A stretch of DNA of 6,029 nt, taken from NCBI GenBank assembly GCA_021784995.1, contig JAJYHA010000095.1, positions 1-6,029 on the forward strand, given 5' to 3'. The stretch's first letter is position 1. Every line of letters begins with the position of its first letter. Below the pieces are notes generated by a model. That model worked only from the letters and a program-made list of their open reading frames with translations, made no database searches and was not told the DNA's origin. Positions 1 to 5,550 of this stretch are shown piece after piece. The stretch comes from Myxococcales bacterium (lineage in GTDB: Bacteria > Myxococcota > Myxococcia > Myxococcales > Anaeromyxobacteraceae). The position numbers were made by a program, and so were the translations under genes.

Positions 1-879
1 GACGCGGACTGCTGCGCCCACGTCAGCTGCCAGCCGACCTGCGGCGCGGCGGGCGCCGGCTGCCCGCCGACCCCCGCGCCCGCGTGCCCACCCGGCACGC
101 ACCTCTGGATCGGCACGGCGGAGCCGGCCTGCTGCCCGGCGTTCCGCTGCGATCCCGACGCGGCGCGCTGCGATTCCACGGCGCAGGTCGCCTGCACGCT
201 GGCGATCCCCGTCTGCCCCGGGAACGTGCCGCCGGCGGTGGTGGGACGGTCGGTCGACTGCTGCCCCGTCTACCAGTGCCCCTGCGACGCAGCGACGGTC
301 TCCGCGACGGCGGGGAGCGCGCCCGGGTGCGGATGCACGACCCCGACCTGCAGGCCGGGGGAGACCACGGTCTGCGCCGGCACCGACCCCTGCGGCGGTC
401 CGTGCACCTGTCAGCCGCCGCCGGCGCCGTGCACGACCGACGCGGAGTGTCCGGCCGGTGAGCGGTGCGACACGGCGTGCGTCGGCTGGGGCTGCGCCGC
501 CGCGGCCGGGACCACGAGCACGTGCGCCTGCCCTCCGGGCGGCGCGACGTGCAGCTGCGACGCGGCCGGCGGCTGCTCCGGCCAGAGCTGCACGAGCCAG
601 TGCGTCCCGGCGACCGCGTGCGACCCTTCGCACCCCGTCGCCTGCCCCATGCTGCTGCCCGCCTGTGCCGGCGGCGTGCAGCCCGTCGCCGTCGGGACGG
701 ATCCCGTGAGCTGCTGCCCCATCCAGGCCTGTCCGGTCTGCGCGGCGGCGTCCGCCCCGGTCGCCTGCCCGATGATCCCCGTCTGTGCGTGCGCGACGCA
801 GGTGGGCATCGACCCGAACGGCTGCTGCCCCACCTACACCTGCGGTCCGGTCGATCCGACCACCGGCAAGTGCCTCTGA
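1..879 (+). CDS. Cysteine-rich repeat protein, 5' end missing (C-terminal 292 residues)
   Basis: The frame is open from the first base to a TGA at 877-879, so the start and any signal peptide lie upstream. I count about 49 Cys in 292 residues, plus many Pro, Gly, Ala and Thr, and very few Lys. A motif of the form CC-P-x-[YF]-x-C recurs five times with small variations (Cys pairs at residues 4, 44, 87, 238 and 275). Three copies are preceded by a VAC(P/T)...P-x-C segment and a V-G step. Residues 144-156 carry a different pattern, CxxDxxCPxGxxC, of a kind common in myxobacterial surface proteins. The double-Cys spacing recalls von Willebrand factor C-type modules, but homology is not shown. Such cysteine density implies an exported, disulfide-rich protein; a metal-binding role is an alternative. 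No catalytic domain is visible. The specific function is unknown. The reading frame is confident because the repeats are coherent in this frame alone. Confidence 0.85.
   Translation, partial: DADCCAHVSCQPTCGAAGAGCPPTPAPACPPGTHLWIGTAEPACCPAFRCDPDAARCDSTAQVACTLAIPVCPGNVPPAVVGRSVDCCPVYQCPCDAATVSATAGSAPGCGCTTPTCRPGETTVCAGTDPCGGPCTCQPPPAPCTTDAECPAGERCDTACVGWGCAAAAGTTSTCACPPGGATCSCDAAGGCSGQSCTSQCVPATACDPSHPVACPMLLPACAGGVQPVAVGTDPVSCCPIQACPVCAAASAPVACPMIPVCACATQVGIDPNGCCPTYTCGPVDPTTGKCL
10..843 (+). repeat. Five degenerate CCPx[YF]xC protein modules
   Basis: Within the cysteine-rich protein, the signature Cys-Cys-x4-Cys occurs at residues 4-10, 44-50, 87-93, 238-244 and 275-281. The third position is Pro in four of five copies. 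An aromatic residue sits two positions before the last Cys in three copies (F48, Y91, Y279... counted from the Cys pair). The fullest units are residues 64-93, 213-244 and 254-281, each starting Ala-Cys and ending in the CC motif. The stretch between residues 94 and 212 is equally Cys-rich but lacks the CC motif, so the array is split into two blocks. The repeats are conserved as protein rather than as DNA. Confidence 0.7.
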
Positions 880-909
880 GCGCCTGGCGGCGGCCCCCGC
901 CCCCCGGCC
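880..909. terminator. Short convergent gap with a weak GC hairpin
   Basis: Only 30 bases separate the stop codons of the two converging genes. GGCGG at 886-890 can pair with CCGCC at 897-901 around a 6-base loop. No T-run follows on either strand, so this is at best a weak or factor-assisted bidirectional terminator. The location is the main argument; the structure itself could be chance in such GC-rich DNA. Confidence 0.2.
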
Positions 910-1287
910 CTACCTGCAGTCGCGCAGGCCCGACGCGTCCTCGTACAGGTAGCGCTGGTGCGGATCGCGCGATGGATCCTCCCAGCGCTCGTGCGTGACG
1001 GTCACGCTGCCGACCACGAGCCGGGCGGAGCGAGGGGTCACGAACGACACCGTCAGCAGCTTGCCGTTGCGGCGCCACGAGACCACGCGCGCGTCCGCCT
1101 GGCGCACGTCGGTGGCCGGCGCGCCCAGCGTCGAGGTCTTCCGCTGGACCGTCGGCTCGTCGTCGCAAGCGTCGATGCTCTGCGCGACGTCGAGGAAGCG
1201 CGTGTCCTGCCACCGGACGTACCCCGCGCCGCCCACCAGCAGCGCGGTGGCGGCGATGACGATCAGCGCCTTGTCCTGGTTCGACAT
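910..1287 (-). CDS. Small membrane-anchored protein of unknown function (125 aa)
   Basis: The ATG (complement of 1285-1287) is preceded on the minus strand by AGGGGAG, 4 bases upstream, a usable ribosome binding site. The stop is TAG at 910-912. The protein begins with a short polar stretch and one hydrophobic segment at about residues 7-23 (ALIVIAATALLVGGAGY), followed by a charged domain of about 100 residues. This fits a single-pass or uncleaved signal-anchor protein with its C-terminal domain outside the cytoplasmic membrane. The domain alternates hydrophobic and polar residues (residues 67-100), suggesting a small beta-rich fold. It has only two cysteines, C41 and C124 at the extreme C-terminus, which could form one disulfide tying the ends of the domain together. 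I recognise no family. It is preferred over the plus-strand frames here because of its start signal, membrane segment and normal amino-acid composition; the opposing frames are Arg/Ala-rich shadows. Confidence 0.75.
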   Translation of the reverse strand: MSNQDKALIVIAATALLVGGAGYVRWQDTRFLDVAQSIDACDDEPTVQRKTSTLGAPATDVRQADARVVSWRRNGKLLTVSFVTPRSARLVVGSVTVTHERWEDPSRDPHQRYLYEDASGLRDCR

Positions 1288-1450
1288 GGGGCTCCCCTGC
1301 AGGCTAGGGCATGGCGGCTGCGGTGGGGCGGCGCTCTTGGGCTGCTCGCCGGCGCAACCCCGCGAATGTGGTGGGTGCGCGTTCGTGTCGCACGCGGCGC
1401 CGTCGTCCCCGTTTCAAGGAGGGACGGGCTCTGGCACACTGGCACCGTCG
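1288..1450. promoter_or_regulatory. Divergent intergenic region between the small membrane protein and STAS genes
   Basis: These 163 bases must hold the promoters for both outward-facing genes. No convincing sigma-70 -35/-10 pair is visible on either strand. A strong Shine-Dalgarno-like AAGGAGGG lies at 1417-1424, but no ATG, GTG or TTG sits 5-12 bases after it; the STAS ATG is about 27 bases away. Near the STAS start, CTGGCAC is repeated in tandem at 1431-1437 and 1439-1445. Confidence 0.4.
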
Positions 1451-1454
1451 ATGC
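1440..1454 (+). promoter_or_regulatory. Possible sigma-54 (-24/-12) promoter
   Basis: TGGCAC at 1440-1445, five bases, then ATGC at 1451-1454 closely matches the sigma-54 consensus TGGCAC-N5-TTGC, with the essential GG and GC dinucleotides separated by the required 10 bases. The deviation is A for T at the first base of the -12 element. The problem is position: it overlaps the ATG assigned to the STAS gene. If it is real, transcription would begin near 1466 and translation would have to use the in-frame GTG at 1481. Chance occurrence cannot be excluded. Confidence 0.3.
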
Positions 1455-1759
1455 CGCCAGCAAGAGATCGCCGCGCGTCGGTGCTTCGCCTCGAGGGGGA
1501 GTTCGATCTCCCCGCGGCGCGGATGCTCGAGCACTCGCTCCGCGGATTCCGGGAAGGGGACGTCGTCCGGATCGACTTCAGCCGCGTCCAGCGCCTGCAC
1601 GACTACGGGATCGCCTCGCTGGCGCAGGGGCTCACGAAGCTCGAGGGGGCCACCGTGCGGATCGAGGGGCTGGGCACGCACCACGTGCGGCTCCTCCGCT
1701 ACTTCGGCGTCGACGCCGCCCTGTTCCGGCGGGCATCGGGCCCGGACGAGGCGGGTTAG
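1451..1759 (+). CDS. Stand-alone STAS-domain protein (anti-sigma factor antagonist-like), altered phosphosite
   Basis: This 102-residue protein is a single STAS domain, the fold of SpoIIAA-type anti-sigma factor antagonists. The first strand reads VLRLEGEFDLPAA (residues 11-23). The strand-turn-helix core is VVRIDFSRVQRLHDYGIASL (38-57), and the C-terminal helix RLLRYFGVDAALFR (80-93) matches the usual end of the domain. In the family the core reads D-S-S-G with the first Ser phosphorylated by an anti-sigma kinase. Here it is H50-D51-Y52-G53, so Asp stands in place of the phosphoserine. The protein therefore probably cannot be switched by Ser phosphorylation. The partner is unknown, and no anti-sigma kinase or sigma factor is in the window. 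ATG 1451 was chosen because it begins just before the domain, but no ribosome binding site is well placed; GTG 1481 (92 aa) is the alternative. A longer start at 995 would overlap the opposing gene and adds no domain-like sequence. The next gene follows after 80 bp. Confidence 0.75.
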   Translation: MPPARDRRASVLRLEGEFDLPAARMLEHSLRGFREGDVVRIDFSRVQRLHDYGIASLAQGLTKLEGATVRIEGLGTHHVRLLRYFGVDAALFRRASGPDEAG

Positions 1760-1825
1760 CGCGAGGGCGGCGCCGAGCGCGGATCATGGTATCGCGGGAG
1801 TGTGGCCCGCCGGCGCGGGCGCTCC

Positions 1826-1833
1826 GGAGGAGA
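1826..1833 (+). promoter_or_regulatory. Ribosome binding site deciding the oxidoreductase start
   Basis: GGAGGAGA lies 6-9 bases before ATG 1840. An earlier in-frame ATG at 1786 has no comparable site and would add 18 Arg-rich residues ahead of the conserved domain, so 1840 is preferred. Confidence 0.7.
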
Positions 1834-1839
1834 GGGCGA

Positions 1840-2859
1840 ATGCGCGTGTTCCAGATCGAGGGAGAGTGGGGGATCCAGAACCTGAAGCTCGGCACGCGGC
1901 CCGAGCCCGCCCCCGGCCCGGGGCAGGTCCTGCTGCGGATGGCCGCCTCGTCGCTGAACTATCGCGACCTCGTGGTGCCGGAGCGCGGTTACGGCGCGCA
2001 CACCGGGACCCTGCCGCTCATCCCGCTGTCGGACGGGGCGGGGACGGTCGTCGCGGTCGGAGAGGGCGTGACGCGGCTCCGGGTGGGGCAGCGGGCCTGC
2101 CCGCTCTTCTTCCAGCGGTGGACGGGAGGCGAGCCCGATCTCGGGCGCCTCACCCGGTCGCTCGGGGGGCCCATCGACGGGACGATGGCGGAGTACATGT
2201 GCCTCGCAGAGGACGGGGTCGTCGCCGTGCCGGACCACCTCACCGACGTCGAGGCGGCGACGCTCCCCTGCGCCGCGCTCACCGCCTGGAGCGCCCTCAC
2301 CTGCTTCGCCCCCACTCGCCCGGGTGACCGCGTCCTCGTGCAGGGCTCGGGCGGCGTGGCGCTCTTCGCGCTCCAGTTCGCGAAGCTGCTGGTCGCCCAC
2401 GTCACCGTCATCTCGTCGAGCGACGCGAAGATCGAGCGCCTGCGGCGGCTCGGGGCCGACGCCGCCATCAACCGCGTCGCCGTGCCGGAGTGGGGCAAGG
2501 CGACGCGCGAGATCACGGAGGGGCGCGGCTACGACAACATCATCGAGCTGGGCGGCGAGGAGACGCTGCCGCAGTCGCTGCGCTGCATCCGGCCCGGCGG
2601 CACGCTCTCGATGATCGGCATCCTGTCGGGGAACGCGCTGACGGCGCCGCTCGGGCCGATCATCACGCGTCAGGTCCGGCTCCAGGGCGTCACCGTCGGC
2701 CACCGCGACGGCTTCGAGGCGATGCTCCGCGCGCTGGCCCAGCACCGGCTCCACCCGGTGGTGGACCGCGTGTTTGCCTTCGCGGAGCTGAAGGAGGCGC
2801 TGGCGTACCTCCGGTCGGGCGCGCAGTTCGGGAAGGTCTGCATCGCGCACGGAGCCTGA
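1840..2859 (+). CDS. Zinc-independent MDR-superfamily NAD(P)-dependent alcohol dehydrogenase / quinone oxidoreductase-like protein
   Basis: This complete 339-residue cytoplasmic enzyme belongs to the medium-chain dehydrogenase/reductase superfamily. An N-terminal GroES-like catalytic domain (about residues 25-125) contains SSLNYRD (37-43) and LIPLSDGAG (60-68). A Rossmann domain follows, with the nucleotide-binding turn GSGGVA at 169-174 and the preceding EAATLPCAALTAW (138-150). The zinc-ligand Cys and the GHE motif of classic alcohol dehydrogenases are absent, as is the four-Cys structural zinc loop, so it should be zinc-independent. SLNYRD, PLSDGAG, LGGPIDG and the C-terminal FGKV match, from memory, the MDR7 subgroup of quinone-reductase-like proteins. 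The Ser-rich end of the second Rossmann strand (VISSSDAK) is more typical of NADP(H) than NAD(H) use, which is inference. The substrate cannot be told. It may be co-transcribed with the STAS gene, but its strong ribosome binding site allows independent translation. No neighbour gives a pathway. Confidence 0.93.
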   Translation: MRVFQIEGEWGIQNLKLGTRPEPAPGPGQVLLRMAASSLNYRDLVVPERGYGAHTGTLPLIPLSDGAGTVVAVGEGVTRLRVGQRACPLFFQRWTGGEPDLGRLTRSLGGPIDGTMAEYMCLAEDGVVAVPDHLTDVEAATLPCAALTAWSALTCFAPTRPGDRVLVQGSGGVALFALQFAKLLVAHVTVISSSDAKIERLRRLGADAAINRVAVPEWGKATREITEGRGYDNIIELGGEETLPQSLRCIRPGGTLSMIGILSGNALTAPLGPIITRQVRLQGVTVGHRDGFEAMLRALAQHRLHPVVDRVFAFAELKEALAYLRSGAQFGKVCIAHGA

Positions 2860-2874
2860 ACCTCGAGGGGGGGG

Positions 2875-2904
2875 CCGGGAGGCGGGGCGGCCCTGCCCGC
2901 CCGG
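2875..2904. terminator. GC-rich stem-loop after the oxidoreductase gene
   Basis: CCGG (2875-2878) plus GCGGG (2882-2886) can pair with CCCGC (2896-2900) plus CCGG (2901-2904), leaving a three-base bulge and a nine-base loop. It begins 15 bases after the stop codon. No T-tract follows, so intrinsic termination is doubtful. Confidence 0.3.
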
Positions 2905-3024
2905 CGGCGCGACCGGCCAGGCGAAGGGGGATCGAGGCGCGCGATCCACGCCGCCGCCCGCCCGATCGCACCCGGTCGGGACCGTGCGCCTCCGCGGGTG
3001 GTGAGCCGCACCGGCCCCCGTTAA

Positions 3025-3072
3025 CGTCTCGCGAGGCGGCGCAGGCGCCGCCCAGCTCCCGAGCGTCTCGCG
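3025..3072. promoter_or_regulatory. Perfect palindrome flanked by direct repeats, just before the kinase gene
   Basis: GGCGGCGC-AG-GCGCCGCC at 3035-3052 is a perfect inverted repeat with 8-base arms and a 2-base centre. The 9-base sequence CGTCTCGCG occurs at 3025-3033 and again at 3064-3072, flanking the palindrome with starts 39 bases apart. The block ends 9 bases before the kinase ATG. It could be an operator for a dimeric regulator or an RNA hairpin affecting translation. The remainder of the 222-base gap (2860-3081) shows no gene; GTTAAC at 3020-3024 is a rare AT-rich spot that could belong to a promoter, but no paired element is clear. Confidence 0.4.
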
Positions 3073-3081
3073 GGTACGGGC

Positions 3082-4992
3082 ATGAGCGGTCCCGACACGC
3101 CAGCCTCCACGGTGCGCGACCTCGCCCGGCGAGCGCCCATCGGCCACCGCCTCGAGCGGGCATTCCGGCGCAACCTCCGGCACGCCGTGGCGCTCCCGGT
3201 CGCCGTGCTGGCGGCGGGATCGCTCTGCCTGGTCGCGCTCACGCTCCACGTGCAGCGGCTCCACCGGGCGGTCGATCGCGCCGACGTGATCCTCGGCCGC
3301 GGCGCGCAGCTCAGCAAGCTCACGGCAGAGCGCGAAGCCGCGCTGCGCGGGTACCTGCTGAGTCGCGACAGGAGCTTCCTGGACGAGCTGAACGCGGCCG
3401 ACGCCCGCCTCTCGCCCGCCTTCGACGGCCTCCAGGACCTCGTGGAGGACGAGCCGGCCGCGCTGGCGCTGCTCCGGGCGGCGCGGGTCGAGGTCATCCG
3501 GTGGCGCCACCACGCCGCTCAGCAGATCGACCGTGTCCGCGACGGCGCGAACCCCCGCGAGATCGCGGGCCGCCTCCCGGAGGGCAGGGCCATCACGGCG
3601 GACTCCCGGTCCTTCCTCCGGCAGTTCACCTCCCTCGAGCAGCGTGCGCGGGACGCGCGGCTCCACCTGGCCGAGAGGGTGACCTGGCTGCTCATCGCGG
3701 GGGGCGTGGCGGTGGGGCTCCTGCTGGGGTTCGGGGTCGCGCTCGCGACCGCGCGGCAGCTCCGCCTCGTGCGGCGCCGCTACGTCGCGGCCATGGAGGA
3801 GCAGCGGAGGGCGGAGGAGGCGCTCGCCGCCGCGAACGCGCGGCTCCGCGAGGCGGACCAGCGCAAGGACGAGTTCCTGGGCGTGCTCTCCCACGAGCTG
3901 CGGAACCCGCTCGCGCCCATCGGGCACGCCGTGCACGTCCTGAACCACGCCGATCCCGCCGGAGACGCGGCGCGGCGGGCGCGGCGCATCGTCGAGCGGC
4001 AGGTCCGGCACCTGACGCGGCTCGTCGAGGACCTGCTCGACGTGAAGCGCATCTCGGCGGGGAAGCTGCGGCTCCGCACCGGCGACCTCGACCTGGCGGA
4101 CCCGGTGCGCGAGATCCTCGAGGATCTGCGACCGCTCTTCGTCCAGCGCGGCATCGGGCTCTCGTTCCGGGAGCCGGGCCGGCCGGTCCCCGTGCGCGGC
4201 GACGCTGCGCGGCTGGCGCAGGTGGCCGGGAACCTGCTCCAGAACGCCCTGAAGTTCACCGACCGCGGAGGGAGCGTGTCGGTCGCGGTGCAGGTCCGGG
4301 AGGGGCGTGCTCACGTGCTGGTGCGCGACGACGGCGCCGGGATGGCGCCCGAGCTCCTCGCCCGGCTCTTCGAGCCCTTCGTGCAGGGGGAGAGCACCAT
4401 CGAGCGCAGCCGGGGCGGGCTCGGGCTCGGGCTGGCGCTGGTGCGGGGGATCGTGGAGCTGCACGGCGGCGCGGTGAGGGCGCGCAGCGGCGGTCCGGGG
4501 AGGGGAGCCGAGCTCGACGTCGAGCTCCCGATCGCCGAGCCGCCCGCGCGCAGCGGGACGTCGCCTCCGCCGGAGGGTCGTTCGAAGGGGGCGAAGCGCG
4601 TCCTCCTCGTCGAGGACAACGAGGACGCCGCGTCGTCCCTCCGCGACGTGCTGGAGCTGAGCGCCGGGCACGAGGTGCGGATCGCGGCCGACGGGCAGCG
4701 CGGGCTCGAGGCGGCGCGGGCGCTCCACCCGGACGTGATCCTGTGCGACCTCGGCCTGCCCGTCCTCGACGGCTACGAGGTGGCGCGCCGGCTCAGGGCC
4801 GACGGCGCCCTCCGGGGCGCGACGCTGGTCGCGCTGAGCGGCTACGCCTCGCCGGAAGACGTCGAGCGGTCGCGCGCGGCGGGCTTCGACCACCACGTGG
4901 CGAAGCCGCCCGACCTCCCGGCGCTGTTCCGGCTCATCGCGGACGCGCCGGCCGTCGCCGAGGAGGGGGGCGCGCGGCGAGGGGGCGGCTGA
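3082..4992 (+). CDS. CHASE3-domain hybrid sensor histidine kinase with C-terminal receiver
   Basis: The 636-residue protein is an inner-membrane two-component sensor. Transmembrane segment 1 lies at about residues 35-55. The periplasmic part (about 60-198) is a CHASE3 domain, recognisable by the TAEREAALRGYLLSRDRSFL signature at 81-100. Transmembrane segment 2 spans about 200-223, and a charged coiled coil at about 238-262 connects directly to the HisKA domain, without a recognisable HAMP or PAS domain. The phospho-accepting H271 sits in SHELRNP. The ATPase domain has its N box at N384-N388 (LLQNALKFT), G1 DDGAGM at 416-421, LFEPF near 430, and G2 GGLGLGL at 445-451. After a Pro/Ser linker, the receiver (about 506-622) has acidic residues E511/D512, phospho-accepting D556, S586 and K608. 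All catalytic residues are present, so kinase and receiver should both be active. Phosphate presumably moves from H271 to D556 and on to an Hpt protein encoded elsewhere, or the receiver tunes the kinase. ATG 3082 lacks a strong ribosome binding site, so the exact start is less sure. Confidence 0.95.
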   Translation: MSGPDTPASTVRDLARRAPIGHRLERAFRRNLRHAVALPVAVLAAGSLCLVALTLHVQRLHRAVDRADVILGRGAQLSKLTAEREAALRGYLLSRDRSFLDELNAADARLSPAFDGLQDLVEDEPAALALLRAARVEVIRWRHHAAQQIDRVRDGANPREIAGRLPEGRAITADSRSFLRQFTSLEQRARDARLHLAERVTWLLIAGGVAVGLLLGFGVALATARQLRLVRRRYVAAMEEQRRAEEALAAANARLREADQRKDEFLGVLSHELRNPLAPIGHAVHVLNHADPAGDAARRARRIVERQVRHLTRLVEDLLDVKRISAGKLRLRTGDLDLADPVREILEDLRPLFVQRGIGLSFREPGRPVPVRGDAARLAQVAGNLLQNALKFTDRGGSVSVAVQVREGRAHVLVRDDGAGMAPELLARLFEPFVQGESTIERSRGGLGLGLALVRGIVELHGGAVRARSGGPGRGAELDVELPIAEPPARSGTSPPPEGRSKGAKRVLLVEDNEDAASSLRDVLELSAGHEVRIAADGQRGLEAARALHPDVILCDLGLPVLDGYEVARRLRADGALRGATLVALSGYASPEDVERSRAAGFDHHVAKPPDLPALFRLIADAPAVAEEGGARRGGG

Positions 4993-5094
4993 GCTCGCCG
5001 GGAGCGCCGGCCGGGGCCACCTTCGCGCGGCCGTGCGCGCGCGCCTCCGCCCGAGCATGATGGGAGGGGGCGTCGGCCCGGGGAGGCTCGAGCC
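4993..5094. other. Intergenic gap between kinase and DoxX genes
   Basis: These 102 bases contain no supported gene. The alternating GC tract around 5025-5042 can form a short stem (GCGCG/CGCGC), but no T-run follows, so no terminator is called. The last part holds the GGGGAGG ribosome binding site at 5080-5086, 8 bases before ATG 5095. No clear promoter boxes are visible, so read-through from the kinase gene or a promoter inside it is possible. Confidence 0.4.
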
Positions 5095-5550
5095 ATGACA
5101 CGCGCGGGACCGGAGGCGCGGGGCGCGCAGCGCGCGAACCTCGTCGTGAGGCTGCTCGTCGGGCTCGTCTTCCTGCCCGAGGGCGTGAAGAAGTTCCTGT
5201 TCCCCGAGGCGTGGGGCGCCGGCCGGTTCGCCCGGATCGGCATCCCGGCTCCCGAGCTGATGGCGCACCTCGTCGGCGGGCTCGAGATCGCCTGCGCCCT
5301 CCTGCTGCTGCTCGGCCTCGCGGCGCGGCTGGCCACGCTCCCGCTCCTGGCCGTCATGGGGGTGGCCCTCGCGACCACCAAGGTCCCGCTCCTCTGGCGC
5401 GCGACGGCGGTCTCCTCGCGCGTCGGGTTCTGGTCCCTGCAGGCCGAATCGCGCACGGACCTCGCCATGCTGCTGGGGCTGCTCTTCCTCCTGCTCGCCG
5501 GCCCCGGCCCCCTGTCCCTCGACGCGCGCCGGCGCGGGGTCGATCGGTGA
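5095..5550 (+). CDS. DoxX-family integral membrane protein
   Basis: The 151-residue protein has about four hydrophobic helices (residues 15-32, 57-76, 79-98 and 122-138) and the features of the DoxX family. These are an Arg at the head of helix 1 (VVRLLVGLVFLPEG), the G-x-KK-F-x-F-P segment at 30-37, GRFARIGIPAP at 43-53, and GGLEIACALLLLLGLAARLA at 61-80 with the conserved Glu64. DoxX proteins are small inner-membrane proteins; some are linked to thiosulfate:quinone oxidoreduction or to redox and detoxification complexes, but most are uncharacterised. The start is fixed by GGGGAGG eight bases upstream. Its TGA overlaps the GTG of the chromate transporter gene (GTGA), so the two are translationally coupled. 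The coupling suggests a shared role in oxyanion or redox stress, which is inference. Assignment to the family is solid; the molecular function is not known. Confidence 0.9.
   Translation: MTRAGPEARGAQRANLVVRLLVGLVFLPEGVKKFLFPEAWGAGRFARIGIPAPELMAHLVGGLEIACALLLLLGLAARLATLPLLAVMGVALATTKVPLLWRATAVSSRVGFWSLQAESRTDLAMLLGLLFLLLAGPGPLSLDARRRGVDR

Noticed and set aside
23..1213. A 396-codon minus-strand frame opposite the cysteine-rich gene
   Set aside because: It is composed mostly of Arg, Ser, Pro and Gly, and it overlaps the better-supported small membrane protein in another minus-strand frame. The plus-strand Cys repeats explain the DNA better.
995..1450. N-terminal extension of the STAS protein from an upstream ATG
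   Set aside because: It would overlap the opposing small membrane-protein gene and the divergent promoter region, and it adds sequence with no domain character. A lone STAS domain of about 100 residues is the normal family size.
1786..1839. Earlier in-frame ATG for the oxidoreductase
   Set aside because: It adds 18 Arg-rich residues not typical of the family, and GGAGGAGA is correctly placed for ATG 1840.
2490..5060. An 856-codon plus-strand frame overlapping the oxidoreductase end and the kinase
   Set aside because: It is an Arg/Ala/Gly-rich shadow frame crossing two real genes and an intergenic gap, with no recognisable motif.
1756..5268. A 1170-codon open frame on the minus strand
   Set aside because: It is antisense to the oxidoreductase and kinase genes, whose domains are unmistakable. 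Its product is dominated by Arg, Pro, Ala and Glu with no domain. High GC at third positions removes stop codons from this frame.
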